The notes beneath the pieces were generated by a model that was not told where the DNA came from, made no database searches, and saw nothing but the letters and a program-made list of their open reading frames with translations. A program made the translations under genes and the position numbers. A DNA stretch of 64,000 nucleotides from Euphrasia confusa. Its lineage: Eukaryota > Streptophyta > Magnoliopsida > Lamiales > Orobanchaceae. Below, piece after piece: positions 34,893 to 48,355 of the stretch. The stretch's first letter is position 1; each line of letters starts with the position of its first letter. The stretch is from the NCBI GenBank assembly GCA_954870475.1, contig CATPAB010000274.1, positions 1 through 64,000 of the forward strand, in the 5' to 3' direction.

Positions 34893-35604
34893 TGATACGA
34901 ACCTCGTGTGGATAGAATTGATGGACGAAGAAGAACGAAGAACGGAACGATAAATAAAAGGATACCTTGCGGAAGTCCCAAAACCCTTGATCCTAACCCA
35001 CGGAATGATTTAGGTTCGAAGCCCTAAACCCCAACGAGACGTTGAATCAATAATTCGGAGATGAGGAAGACACACGAACGAAGGGTGGATCGCTTCGTTG
35101 ATTCGTCGGTTGAATTCTTTGGATAATTGGGTAGAATTCGGACCCAAGAGAGATTTAATAAAAACTCACAAAATAATCTTTATTCATTATCAAAGTCTTA
35201 AAATTCCAACAATGAACTAGGAAAAGCCTTTAAATAGGCAAACAAAACCCTAAAACTCGAAAATAAGGAAATAAAACGATTAAAACGCTGAAACATCAAA
35301 ATTCCGCCGTCGCTGCCCGTTTTGTGAAGGATGTCGGCCGACAATATAGGGTGTCGGCCGACATCAAGGCAAATCTTCGCTCGCGGGAAATCCTTCGATC
35401 GCAGTCTTGACCCGCTGCAAGTCCTCTTCATTTTCTGAAGGTGTCGGCCGACAGGCCTTGGTGTCGGCCGACACCAAGCCAAAATTCCGACCGAACTCTT
35501 CGTCTTCGTCTCGATGCACGCCCGACTCTCGTTCCGACGTCTCCTTCGCCATCCTAGTCTGAATTCGAGCTCCAACGTCGATTGTCGATCCTTGGGTTGC
35601 ATCA
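34893..35604 (-). repeat. Element D left LTR (3' LTR in element sense)
   Basis: 712 bp starting TGATACGAACCTCGTG and ending GGGTTGCATCA. The TATA-like box is at 35226-35238 on the minus strand. Palindromes are at 35332-35343, 35352-35363, 35442-35453 and 35462-35473, with the same 20/90/20 spacing as in element C. Confidence 0.93.
35332..35473. promoter_or_regulatory. Four DRE/CRT-core palindromes, element D left LTR
   Basis: TGTCGGCCGACA starts at 35332, 35352, 35442 and 35462. The layout is identical to element C although the sequence between the motifs has diverged. In the right LTR the first copy is mutated to TATCGGCCGACA (37277-37288); the other three are intact (37297, 37387, 37407). 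Confidence 0.6.
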
Positions 35605-36452
35605 TTCCCCTCCTCTTCAAGAGGATTTGTCCTCAAATCCACGTCGATGCCAGGGTCGAACACCACTCTCACGAACAAGTTCAGAACAATGTCCGTCTGC
35701 AGCTCACACCCTCGACGTAGTGGAAATCCAGGAGACTTATCGCCAAAGAAGACATCATGAATTTCCTGCAAAGCATAAGGAGTAGAAAAGTGTAGAGAGA
35801 ACAAAACGTTAGTGGTAATCATCTCCTTTATCACCAACGTCAGCTGCTCCTCAATGGTTAGAATATCATCCACCCCAGACTCCACCGAAACCTCCTCCTC
35901 GGGATCCATCGTCGCCTCCTTCTTGGACTCCATCGAAACCTCCACGACGTCAGAATCCACCGATGGTGTCGGTTCGTCGCACTCTTCTACGGACTCCTCC
36001 GAAGTCAAATCCTCCTCGGAATACACCAAGACCGGCTCTCCTTCGGATTCCACCACTGCCTTCGGTGCTGATTTCTCGCCGTCGTCATCAGTCGCCACTT
36101 TCTCAGCCTTCATTGGCGATTGTACCCATTCTCCTATCAGACGACTAATATCGCTCCTACACTCGTCCCAACGCTCAGCTCTGGCCCTCTTCTCGTCGTC
36201 CAAACGCTCAGCTCTGGATCTCCTCTCTTCACGACGCTCCCGACTAAGCTCAAAGGCTCGATGATAGCCACTCTGAACTTCTCGGTATCCACCGCCACCT
36301 CTCTGATTCCAGGCTTCATCACGACGAGCTCTCTCCTCTAAGGCGGTAAGCCGCTCATTCACACCCTTCATCTTAGATTTAAACATCCCTTCGAACCGTG
36401 CCATCGTCTTCTCCACGAGTAGCTTAGCTTGGGTATGATCCATTTCAGTCAT
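35364..36452 (-). CDS. Gag-like/deleted polyprotein of element D, running into its 3' LTR
   Basis: A 362-codon intact frame opening MTEMDHTQAK; the fourth residue matches the starts in B and C, so either Met is possible. It has the same layout: coiled-coil front, Arg/Glu repeats (two units here versus three in B and C), an acidic Glu/Ser region with YSEEDLTSEESVEE, then HDVFFGDKSPGFPLRRGCE in place of the pre-RT linker, and FDPGIDVDLRTNPLEEEGND. About 79 C-terminal residues are encoded in the LTR (below 35604). The frame stops within the LTR palindrome zone, earlier than in C. Enzymatic domains are absent. The function is unproven; a Gag-like packaging or targeting role is plausible. Confidence 0.8.
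   Translation of the reverse strand: MTEMDHTQAKLLVEKTMARFEGMFKSKMKGVNERLTALEERARRDEAWNQRGGGGYREVQSGYHRAFELSRERREERRSRAERLDDEKRARAERWDECRSDISRLIGEWVQSPMKAEKVATDDDGEKSAPKAVVESEGEPVLVYSEEDLTSEESVEECDEPTPSVDSDVVEVSMESKKEATMDPEEEVSVESGVDDILTIEEQLTLVIKEMITTNVLFSLHFSTPYALQEIHDVFFGDKSPGFPLRRGCELQTDIVLNLFVRVVFDPGIDVDLRTNPLEEEGNDATQGSTIDVGARIQTRMAKETSERESGVHRDEDEEFGRNFGLVSADTKACRPTPSENEEDLQRVKTAIEGFPASEDLP
35605..35617 (-). other. Polypurine tract of element D
   Basis: The minus strand reads AAGAGGAGGGGAA directly before the LTR starting TGATGCAACCC, identical to element B. Confidence 0.9.
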
Positions 36453-36823
36453 CCTGCAAAAGTGTTAGAAACAAATATAGAAATCCCTCACCACTCTCGT
36501 GTATCACTCAGTATGGTGAGTCACTCAATACTCGTGTTTCACTCACTTTCTCTCTCTCTCAAGAATCGAACTCAACGCCACACGAACCACGACACCACAA
36601 CAACGTCGTCGGAAGGATAGTACACAAAAAGTGCGGAAAAATCGGAAATCTCAAAAGGAACACGGAAAACGCAGATGACTCTATACGATGTCCGAAAACC
36701 CTCAGAAACAAAATATTTTTTTTTTTTTTTTTTTTAAATCAAGGATGAAGAAGAAAGAAAAAAAAGAAGAAACAAAAAAAGAACGAGGCTACGTATTCAG
36801 AAAAACAACGAACCCAAACCTGG

Positions 36824-36835
36824 GCTCTGATACCA
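36824..36835 (-). other. Primer-binding site of element D (tRNA-iMet)
   Basis: The minus strand reads TGGTATCAGAGC two bases after the LTR end at 36838. The site is intact and single, unlike in element B. Confidence 0.93.
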
Positions 36836-36837
36836 AA

Positions 36838-37549
36838 TGATACGAACCTCGTGTGGATAGAATTGATGGACGAAGAAGAACGAAGAACGGAACGATAAAT
36901 AAAAGGATACCTTGCGGAAGTCCCAAAACCCTTGATCCTAACCCACGGAATGATTTAGGTTCGAAGCCCTAAACCCCAACGAGACGTTGAATCAATAATT
37001 CGGAGATGAGGAAGACACACGAACGAAGGGTGGATCGCTTCGTTGATTCGTCGGTTGAATTCTTTGGATAATTGGGTAGAATTCGGACCCAAGAGAGATT
37101 TAATAAAAACTCACAAAATAATCTTTATTCATTATCAAAGTCTTAAAATTCCAACAATGAACTAGGAAAAGCCTTTAAATAGGCAAACAAAACCCTAAAA
37201 CTCGAAAATAAGGAAATAAAACGATTAAAACGCTGAAACATCAAAATTCCGCCGTCGCTGCCCGTTTTGTGAAGGATATCGGCCGACAATATAGGGTGTC
37301 GGCCGACATCAAGGCAAATCTTCGCTCGCGGGAAATCCTTCGATCGCAGTCTTGACCCGCAGCAAGTCCTCTTCATTTTCTGAAGGTGTCGGCCGACAGG
37401 CCTTGGTGTCGGCCGACACCAAGCCAAAATTCCGACCGAACTCTTCGTCTTCGTCTCGATGCACGCCCGACTCTCGTTCCGACGTCTCCTTCGCCATCCT
37501 AGTCTGAATTCGAGCTCCAACGTCGATTGTCGATCCTTGGGTTGCATCA
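36838..37549 (-). repeat. Element D right LTR (5' LTR in element sense)
   Basis: 712 bp, the partner of 34893-35604 with two base differences noted. It ends GGGTTGCATCA before the GCATG duplication. Confidence 0.93.
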
Positions 37550-40500
37550 GCATGAAGTTTTATCAAGAACTTTTACGAATTTTAACTCATTACTCTAAGC
37601 GGACGAAATCGTCCGCCTTTTCGAAATCAATATTTGTGGTTCCGAATAGCCATTTTGACACTATTACTACTATAAACATTGAATCATATTGGTTGCATGG
37701 AGTTTTATCAAGAACTTTTACGATTTTTAACTCATTACTCTAAGCGGACGAAATCGTGCGCCTTTTTGAAATCAATATTTGTGGTTCTGAATAGCCGTTT
37801 TGAAACCATTACTACTATAAACATTGAATCATATTAGTTGCATGAAGTTTTATCAAGAACTTTTACGATTCTTAACTCATTACTCTAAGCGGACGAAATA
37901 GTCTGTCTTTTCGAAATCAATATTTGTGGTTCCGAATAGCCATTTTGACACCATTACTACTATTATATTTAATCATATTGGGCGCATGAAGTTTTATCAA
38001 GAACTTTTACGATTTTTAACTCATTACTCTAAGCGGACGAAATCGTCCGCCTTTTCGAAATCAATATTTATGGTTCCGAATAGCCATTTTGACATCATTA
38101 CTACTATAAACAATGAATCATATTGGTTACATGGAGTTTTATCAAGAACTTTTACGATTTTTAACTCATTACTCTAAGCGGACGAAATCGTCCGCCTTTT
38201 CGAAATCAATATTTGTGGTTCCGAATAGCCATTTTGACACTATTACTACTATAAACATTGAATCATATTGGTTGCATGGAGTTTTATCAAGAACTTTTAC
38301 GATTTTTAACTCATTACTCTAAGCGGACGAAATCGTGCGCATTTTTGAAATCAATATTTGTGATTCCGAATAGCCATTTTGACACCATTACTACTATAAA
38401 CATTGAATCATATATGTTGCATGGAGTTTTATCAAGAAATTTTACGATTTTTAACTCATTACTCTAAGCGGACGAAATCGTCCGCCTTTTCGAAATCAAT
38501 ATTTGTGGTTCCGAATAGCCATTTTGACACCATTACTATTATAAACATTGAATCATATTGGTTGCATGGAGTTTTATCAAGAACTTTTACGATTTTTAAC
38601 TCATTACTCTAAGCGGACGAAATAGTCCGTCTTTTCGAAATCAATATTTGTGGTTCCGAATAGCCATTTTGACACCATTACTACTATTAAATTTAATCAT
38701 ATTGGGCGCATGAAGTTTTATCAAGAACTTTTACGATTTTTAACTCATTACTCTAAGCGGACGAAATCGTCCGCCTTTTCGAAATCAATATTTATGGTTC
38801 CGAATAGCCATTTTGACATCATTACTACTATAAACATTGAATCATATTGGTTACATGGAGTTTTATCAAGAACTTTTACGATTTTTAACTCATTACTCTA
38901 AGCGGACGAAATCGTCCGCCTTTTCGAAATCAATATTTGTTGTTCCGAATAGCCATTTTGACACCATTACTACTATAAACATTGAACATATTGGTTACAT
39001 AGAGGTTTATCAAGAACTTGTACGATTTTTAACTCATTACTCTAAGCGGACGAAATCGTCCGCCTTTTCGAAATCAATATTTGTGGTTCCGAATAGCCAT
39101 TTTGACATCATTACTACTATAAACATTGAATCATATTGGTTGCATGGAGTTTTATCAAGAACTTTTACGATTTTTAACTCATTACTCTAAGCGGACGAAA
39201 TAGTCCGCCTTTTCGAAATCAATATTTGTGGTTCCGAATAGCCATTTTGACACCATTACTACTATAAACATTGAATCATATTGGGCGCATGAAGTTTTAT
39301 CAAGAAATTTTACGAATTTTAACTCATTACTCTAAGCGGACGAAATCGTCCGCCTTTTCGAAATCAATATTTGTGGTTCCGAATAGCCATTTTGACACTA
39401 TTACTACTATAAACATTGAATCATATTGGTTGCATGGAGTTTTATCAAGAACTTTTACGATTTTTAACTCATTACTCTAAGCGGACGAAATCGTGCGCCT
39501 TTTTGAAATCAATATTTGTGATTCCGAATAGCCATTTGGACACCATTACTACTATAAACATTGAATCATATATGTTGCATGGAGTTTTATCAAGAACTTT
39601 TATGATTTTTAACTCATTACTCTAAGCGGACGAAATCGTCCGCCTTTTCGAAATCAATATTTGTGGTTCCGAATAGCCATTTTGACACCATTACTACTAT
39701 AAACATTGAATCATATTGGTTGCATGGAGTTTTATCAAAAACTTTTACGATTTTTAACTCATTACTCTAAGCGGACGAAATAGTCCGCCTTTTCGAAATC
39801 AATATTTGTGGTTCCGAATAGCCATTTTGACACCATTACTACTATAAACATTGAATCATATTGGGCGCATGAAGTTTTATCAAGAACTTTTACGAATTTT
39901 AACTCATTACTCTAAGCGGACGAAATCGTCCGCCTTTTCGAAATCAATATTTGTGGTTCCGAATAGCCATTTTGACACTATTACTACTATAAACATTGAA
40001 TCATATTGGTTGCATGGAGTTTTATCAAGAACTTTTACGATTTTTAACTCATTACTCTAAGCGGACGAAATCGTGCGCCTTTTTGAAATCAATATTTGTG
40101 GTTCTGAATAGCCGTTTTGAAACCATTACTACTATAAACATTGAATCATATTAGTTGCATGGAGTTTTATCAAGAACTTTTACGATTCTTAACTCATTAC
40201 TCTAAGCGGACGAAATAGTCCGTCTTTTCGAAATCAATATTTGTGGTTCCGAATAGCCATTTTGACACCATTACTACTATTATATTTAATCATATTGGGC
40301 GCATGAAGTTTTATCAAGAACTTTTACGATTTTTAACTCATTACTCTAAGCGGACGAAATCGTCCGCCTTTTCGAAATCAATATTTATGGTTTCGAATAG
40401 CCATTTTGACATCATTACTACTATAAACAATGAATCATATTGGTTACATGGAGTTTTATCAAGAACTTTTACGATTTTTAACTCATTACTCTAAGCGGAC

Positions 40501-41444
40501 GAAATCGTCCGCCTTTTCGAAATCAATATTTGTGGTTCCGAATAGCCATTTTGACACTATTACTACTATAAACATTGAATCATATTGGTTGCATGGAGTT
40601 TTATCAAGAACTTTTACGATTTTTAACTCATTACTCTAAGCGGACGAAATCGTGCGCATTTTTGACATCAATATTTGTGATTCCGAATAGCCATTTTGAC
40701 ACCATTACTACTATAAACATTGAATCATATATGTTGCATGGAGTTTTATCAAGAACTTTTACGATTTTTAACTCATTACTCTGAGCGGACGAAATCGTCC
40801 GCCTTTTCGAAATCAATATTTGTGGTTCCGAATAGCCATTTTGACACCATTACTACTATAAACATTGAATCATATTGGTTGCATGGAGTTTTATCAAGAA
40901 CTTTTACGATTTTTAACTCATTACTCTAAGCGGACGAAATCGTCCGCCTTTTCGAAATCAATATTTGTGGTTCCGAATAGCCATTTTGACACTATTACTA
41001 CTATAAACATTGAATCATATTGGTTGCATGGAGTTTTATCAAGAACTTTTACGATTTTTAACTCATTACTCTAAGCGGACGAAATCGTGCGCATTTTTGA
41101 AATCAATATTTGTGACTCCGAATAGCCATTTTGACACCATTACTACTATAAACATTGAATCATATATGTTGCATGGAGTTTTATAAGGAACTTTTATGAT
41201 TTTTAACTCATTACTCTAAGCGGACGAAATCGTCCGCCTTTTCGAAATCAATATTTGTGGTTCCGAATAGCCATTTTGACACCATTACTACTATAAACAT
41301 TGAATCATATTGGTTGCATGGAGTTTTATCAAGAACTTTTACGATTTTTAACTCATTACTCTAAGCGGACGAAATAGTCCGCCTTTTCGAAATCAATATT
41401 TGTGGTTCTGAATAGCCATTTTGACACCATTACTACTATAAACA

Positions 41445-43472
41445 TTGAATCATATTGGGCGCATGAAGTTTTATCAAGAACTTTTACGAATTTTAACTCA
41501 TTACTCTAAGCGGACGAAATCGTCCGCCTTTTCGAAATCAATATTTGTGGTTCCGAATAGCCATTTTGACACTATTACTACTATAAACATTGAATCATAT
41601 TGGTTGCATGGCGTTTTATCAAGAACTTTTATGATTTTTAACTCATTACTCTAAGCGGACGAAATCGTGCGCCTTTTTGAAATCAATATTTGTGGTTCTG
41701 AATAGCCGTTTTGACACCATTACTACTATAAACATTGAATCATATTGGTTGCATGGAGTTTTATCAAGAAATTTTACGATTCTTAACTCATTACTCTAAG
41801 CGGACGAAATAGTCCGTCTTTTCGAAATCAATATTTGTGGTTCCGAATAACCATTTTGACACCATTACTACTATAAACATTGAATCATATTGGGCGCATG
41901 AAGTTTTATCAAGAACTTTTACGAATTTTAACTCATTACTCTAAGCGGACGAAATCGTCCGCCTTTTCGAAATCAATATTTGTGGTTCCGAATAGCCATT
42001 TTGACACTATTACTACTATAAACATTGAATCATATTGGTTGCATGGAGTTTTATCAAGAACTTTTACGATTTTTAACTCATTACTCTAAGCGGACGAAAT
42101 CGTGCGCCTTTTTGAAATCAATATTTGTGGTTCTGAATAGCCGTTTTGACACCATTACTACTATAAACATTGAATCATATTAGTTGCATGGAGTTTTATC
42201 AAGAACTTTTACGATTCTTAACTCATTACTCTAAGCGGACGAAATAGTCCGTCTTTTCGAAATCAATATTTGTGGTTCCGAATAGCCATTTTGACACCAT
42301 TACTACTATTATATTTAATCATATTGGGCGCATGAAGTTTTATCAAGAACTTTTATGATTTTTAACTCATTACTCTAAGCGGACGAAATCGTCCGCCTTT
42401 TCGAAATCAATATTTGTGGTTCTGAATAGCCATTTTGACACCATTACTACTATAAACATTGAATCATATTGGGCGCATGAAGTTTTATCAAGAACTTTTA
42501 CGAATTTTAACTCATTACTCTAAGCGGACGAAATCGTCCGCCTTTTCGAAATCAATATTTGTGGTTCCGAATAGCCATTTTGACACTATTACTACTATAA
42601 ACATTGAATCATATTGGTTGCATGGCGTTTTATCAAGAACTTTTATGATTTTTAACTCATTACTCTAAGCGGACGAAATCGTGCGCCTTTTTGAAATCAA
42701 TATTTGTGGTTCTGAATAGCCGTTTTGACACCATTACTACTATAAACATTGAATCATATTGGTTGCATGGAGTTTTATCAAGAAATTTTACGATTCTTAA
42801 CTCATTACTCTAAGCGGACGAAATAGTCCGTCTTTTCGAAATCAATATTTGTGGTTCCGAATAGCCATTTTGACACCATTACTACTATAAACATTGAATC
42901 ATATTGGGCGCATGAAGTTTTATCAAGAACTTTTACGAATTTTGACTCATTACTCTAAGCGGACGAAATCGTCCGCCTTTTCGAAATCAATATTTGTGGT
43001 TCCGAATAGCCATTTTGACACTATTACTACTATAAACATTGAATCATATTGGTTGCATGGAGTTTTATCAAGAACTTTTACGATTTTTAACTCATTACTC
43101 TAAGCGGACGAAATCGTGCGCCTTTTTGAAATCAATATTTGTGGTTCTGAATAGCCGTTTTGACACCATTACTACTATAAACATTGAATCATATTAGTTG
43201 CATGGAGTTTTATCAAGAACTTTTACGATTCTTAACTCATTACTCTAAGCGGACGAAATAGTCCGTCTTTTCGAAATCAATATTTGTGGTTCCGAATAGC
43301 CATTTTGACACCATTACTACTATTATATTTAATCATATTGGGCGCATGAAGTTTTATCAAGAACTTTTACGATTTTTAACTCATTACTCTAAGCGGACGA
43401 AATCGTCCGCCTTTTCGAAATCAATATTTGTGGTTCCGAATAGCCATTTTGACACCATTACTACTATAAACA
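41445..43472. repeat. 7-monomer (1014-bp) duplicated block
   Basis: The monomer series beginning 41445 recurs from 42459, including the rare TTGCATGGCGTTTTATC variant (about 41608 and 42622). That variant appears again at about 44216, an 11-monomer distance, so this region mixes 7- and 11-monomer periods. Confidence 0.75.
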
Positions 43473-44879
43473 TTGAATCATATTGGTTGCATGGAGTTTT
43501 ATCAAGAACTTTTACGATTTTTAACTCATTACTCTAAGCGGACGAAATCGTCCGCCTTTTCGAAATCAATATTTGTGGTTCCGAATAGCCATTTTGACAC
43601 TATTACTACTATAAACATTGAATCATATTGGTTGCATGGAGTTTTATCAAGAACTTTTACGATTTTTAACTCATTACTCTAAGCGGACGAAATCGTGCGC
43701 ATTTTTGAAATCAATATTTGTGACTCCGAATAGCCATTTTGACACCATTACTACTATAAACATTGAATCATATTTGTTGCATGGAGTTTTATAAGGAACT
43801 TTTATGATTTTTAACTCATTACTCTAAGCGGACGAAATCGTCCGCCTTTTCGAAATCAATATTTGTGGTTCCGAATAGCCATTTTGACACCATTACTACT
43901 ATAAACATTGAATCATATTGGTTGCATGGAGTTTTATCAAGAACTTTTACGATTTTTAACTCATTACTCTAAGCGGACGAAATAGTCCGCCTTTTCGAAA
44001 TCAATATTTGTGGTTCTGAATAGCCATTTTGACACCATTACTACTATAAACATTGAATCATATTGGGCGCATGAAGTTTTATCAAGAACTTTTACGAATT
44101 TTAACTCATTACTCTAAGCGGACGAAATCGTCCGCCTTTTCGAAATCAATATTTGTGGTTCCGAATAGCCATTTTGACACTATTACTACTATAAACATTG
44201 AATCATATTGGTTGCATGGCGTTTTATCAAGAACTTTTATGATTTTTAACTCATTACTCTAAGCGGACGAAATCGTGCGCCTTTTTGAAATCAATATTTG
44301 TGGTTCTGAATAGCCGTTTTGACACCATTACTACTATAAACATTGAATCATATTGGTTGCATGGAGTTTTATCAAGAAATTTTACGATTCTTAACTCATT
44401 ACTCTAAGCGGACGAAATAGTCCGTCTTTTCGAAATCAATATTTGTGGTTCCGAATAGCCATTTTGACACCATTACTACTATAAACATTGAATCATATTG
44501 GGCGCATGAAGTTTTATCAAGAACTTTTACGAATTTTAACTCATTACTCTAAGCGGACGAAATCGTCCGCCTTTTCGAAATCAATATTTGTGGTTCCGAA
44601 TAGCCATTTTGACACTATTACTACTATAAACATTGAATCATATTGGTTGCATGGAGTTTTATCAAGAACTTTTACGATTTTTAACTCATTACTCTAAGCG
44701 GACGAAATCGTGCGCCTTTTTGAAATCAATATTTGTGGTTCTGAATAGCCGTTTTGACACCATTACTACTATAAACATTGAATCATATTAGTTGCATGGA
44801 GTTTTATCAAGAACTTTTACGATTCTTAACTCATTACTCTAAGCGGACGAAATAGTCCGTCTTTTCGAAATCAATATTT

Positions 44880-47800
44880 GTGGTTCCGAATAGCCATTTT
44901 GACACCATTACTACTATTATATTTAATCATATTGGGCGCATGAAGTTTTATCAAGAACTTTTACGATTTTTAACTCATTACTCTAAGCGGACGAAATCGT
45001 CCGCCTTTTCGAAATCAATATTTGTGGTTCCGAATAGCCATTTTGACACCATTACTACTATAAACATTGAATCATATTGGTTTCATGGAGTTTTATCAAG
45101 AACTTTTACGATTTTTAACTCATTACTCTAAGCGGACGAAATCGTCCGCCTTTTCGAAATCAATATTTGTGGTTCCGAATAGCCATTTTAACACCATTAC
45201 TACTATAAACATTGAATCATATTGGTTGCATGGAGTTTTATCAAGAACTTTTACGATTTTTAACACATTACTCTAAGCGGACGAAATCGTCCGCCTTTTC
45301 AAAATCAATATTTGTGGTTCTGAATAGCCGTTTTGACACCATTACTACTATAAACATTGAATCATATTGGTCGCATGGAGTTTTATCAAGAACTTTTACG
45401 ATTTTTAACTCATTACTCTAAGCGGACGAAATAGTCCGTCTTTTCGAAATCAATATTTGTGGTTCCGAATAGCCATTTTGACACCATTACTACTATTAAA
45501 TTTAATCATATTGGGCGCATGAAGTTTTATCAAGAACTTTTACGATTTTTAACTCATTACTCTAAGCGGACGAAATCGTCCGCCTTTTCGAAATCAATAT
45601 TTATGGTTCCGAATAGCCATTTTGACATCATTACTACTATAAACATTGAATCATATTGGTTACATGGAGTTTTATCAAGAACTTTTACGATTTTTAACTC
45701 ATTACTCTAAGCGGACGAAATCGTCCGCCTTTTCGAAATCAATATTTGTGGTTCCGAATAGCCATTTTGACACCATTACTACTATAAACATTGAATCATA
45801 TTGGTTACATAGAGTTTTATCAAGAACTTGTACGATTTTTAACTCATTACTCTAAGCGGACGAAATCTTCCGCCTTTTCGAAATCAATATTTGTGGTTCC
45901 GAATAGCCATTTTGACACCATTACTACAATAAACATTGAATCATATATGTTGCATGGAGTTTTATAAGGAACTTTTATGATTTTTAACTCATTACTCTAA
46001 GCGGACGAAATCGTCCGCCTTTTCGAAATCAATATTTATGGTTCCGAATAGCCATTTTGACATCATTACTACTATAAACATTGAATCATATTGGTTACAT
46101 GGAGTTTTATCAAGAACTTTTACGATTTTTAACTCATTACTCTAAGCGGACGAAATAGTCCGTCTTTTCGAAATCAATATTTGTGGTTCCGAATAGCCAT
46201 TTTGACACCATTACTACTATAAACATTGAATCATATTGGGCGCATGAAGTTTTATCAAGAACTTTTACGAATTTTAACTCATTACTCTAAGCGGACGAAA
46301 TCGTCCGCCTTTTCGAAATCAATATTTGTGGTTCCGAATAGCCATTTTGACACTATTACTACTATAAACATTGAATCATATTGGTTGCATGGAGTTTTAT
46401 CAAGAACTTTTACGATTTTTAACTCATTACTCTAAGCGGACGAAATCGTGCGCCTTTTTGAAATCAATATTTGTGGTTCTGAATAGCCGTTTTGACACCA
46501 TTACTACTATAAACATTGAATCATATTAGTTGCATGGAGTTTTATCAAGAACTTTTACGATTCTTAACTCATTACTCTAAGCGGACGAAATAGTCCGTCT
46601 TTTCGAAATCAATATTTGTGGTTCCGAATAGCCATTTTGACACCATTACTACTATTATATTTAATCATATTGGGCGCATGAAGTTTTATCAAGAACTTTT
46701 ACGATTTTTAACTCATTACTCTAAGCGGACGAAATCGTCCGCCTTTTCGAAATCAATATTTGTGGTTCCGAATAGCCATTTTGACACCATTACTACTATA
46801 AACATTGAATCATATTGGTTTCATGGAGTTTTATCAAGAACTTTTACGATTTTTAACTCATTACTCTAAGCGGACGAAATCGTCCGCCTTTTCGAAATCA
46901 ATATTTGTGGTTCCGAATAGCCATTTTAACACCATTACTACTATAAACATTGAATCATATTGGTTGCATGGAGTTTTATCAAGAACTTTTACGATTTTTA
47001 ACACATTACTCTAAGCGGACGAAATCGTCCGCCTTTTCAAAATCAATATTTGTGGTTCTGAATAGCCGTTTTGACACCATTACTACTATAAACATTGAAT
47101 CATATTGGTCGCATGGAGTTTTATCAAGAACTTTTACGATTTTTAACTCATTACTCTAAGCGGACGAAATAGTCCGTCTTTTCGAAATCAATATTTGTGG
47201 TTCCGAATAGCCATTTTGACACCATTACTACTATTAAATTTAATCATATTGGGCGCATGAAGTTTTATCAAGAACTTTTACGATTTTTAACTCATTACTC
47301 TAAGCGGACGAAATCGTCCGCCTTTTCGAAATCAATATTTATGGTTCCGAATAGCCATTTTGACATCATTACTACTATAAACATTGAATCATATTGGTTA
47401 CATGGAGTTTTATCAAGAACTTTTACGATTTTTAACTCATTACTCTAAGCGGACGAAATCGTCCGCCTTTTCGAAATCAATATTTGTGGTTCCGAATAGC
47501 CATTTTGACACCATTACTACTATAAACATTGAATCATATTGGTTACATAGAGTTTTATCAAGAACTTGTACGATTTTTAACTCATTACTCTAAGCGGACG
47601 AAATCTTCCGCCTTTTCGAAATCAATATTTGTGGTTCCGAATAGCCATTTTGACACCATTACTACAATAAACATTGAATCATATATGTTGCATGGAGTTT
47701 TATAAGGAACTTTTATGATTTTTAACTCATTACTCTAAGCGGACGAAATCGTCCGCCTTTTCGAAATCAATATTTATGGTTCCGAATAGCCATTTTGACA

Positions 47801-48355
47801 TCATTACTACTATAAACATTGAATCATATTGGTTACATGGAGTTTTATCAAGAACTTTTACGATTTTTAACTCATTACTCTAAGCGGACGAAATAGTCCG
47901 TCTTTTCGAAATCAATATTTGTGGTTCCGAATAGCCATTTTGACACCATTACTACTATAAACATTGAATCATATTGGGCGCATGAAGTTTTATCAAGAAC
48001 TTTTACGAATTTTAACTCATTACTCTAAGCGGACGAAATCGTCCGCCTTTTCGAAATCAATATTTGTGGTTCCGAATAGCCATTTTGACACTATTACTAC
48101 TATAAACATTGAATCATATTGGTTGCATGGAGTTTTATCAAGAACTTTTACGATTTTTAACTCATTACTCTAAGCGGACGAAATCGTGCGCCTTTTTGAA
48201 ATCAATATTTGTGGTTCTGAATAGCCGTTTTGACACCATTACTACTATAAACATTGAATCATATTAGTTGCATGGAGTTTTATCAAGAACTTTTACGATT
48301 CTTAACTCATTACTCTAAGCGGACGAAATAGTCCGTCTTTTCGAAATCAATATTT
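44880..48355. repeat. Two tandem 12-monomer (1738-bp) higher-order repeats
   Basis: 44880-46617 and 46618-48355 show the same ordered variants, including TTGGTCGCATGG (about 45368 and 47106) and ACTACAATAAAC (about 45925 and 47663). A third, extended unit starts at 48356 and lacks both variants. Confidence 0.85.

Larger units (their letters stand above)
34893..37549 (-). mobile_element. Element D: non-autonomous gypsy-derived LTR retrotransposon
   Basis: 2657 bp flanked by GCATG (34888-34892 and 37550-37554). The 712-bp LTRs (34893-35604 and 36838-37549) differ at two positions by eye: a G/A in a palindrome at 35333 versus 37278, and T/A near 35416 versus 37361. The minus orientation follows from the polypurine tract (35605-35617) and primer site (36824-36835). 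One intact 362-codon frame and no enzymatic domains are present. It is a sister of C, sharing its palindrome layout and LTR tail. The paralogous empty site is at 39867-39871. Confidence 0.95.
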
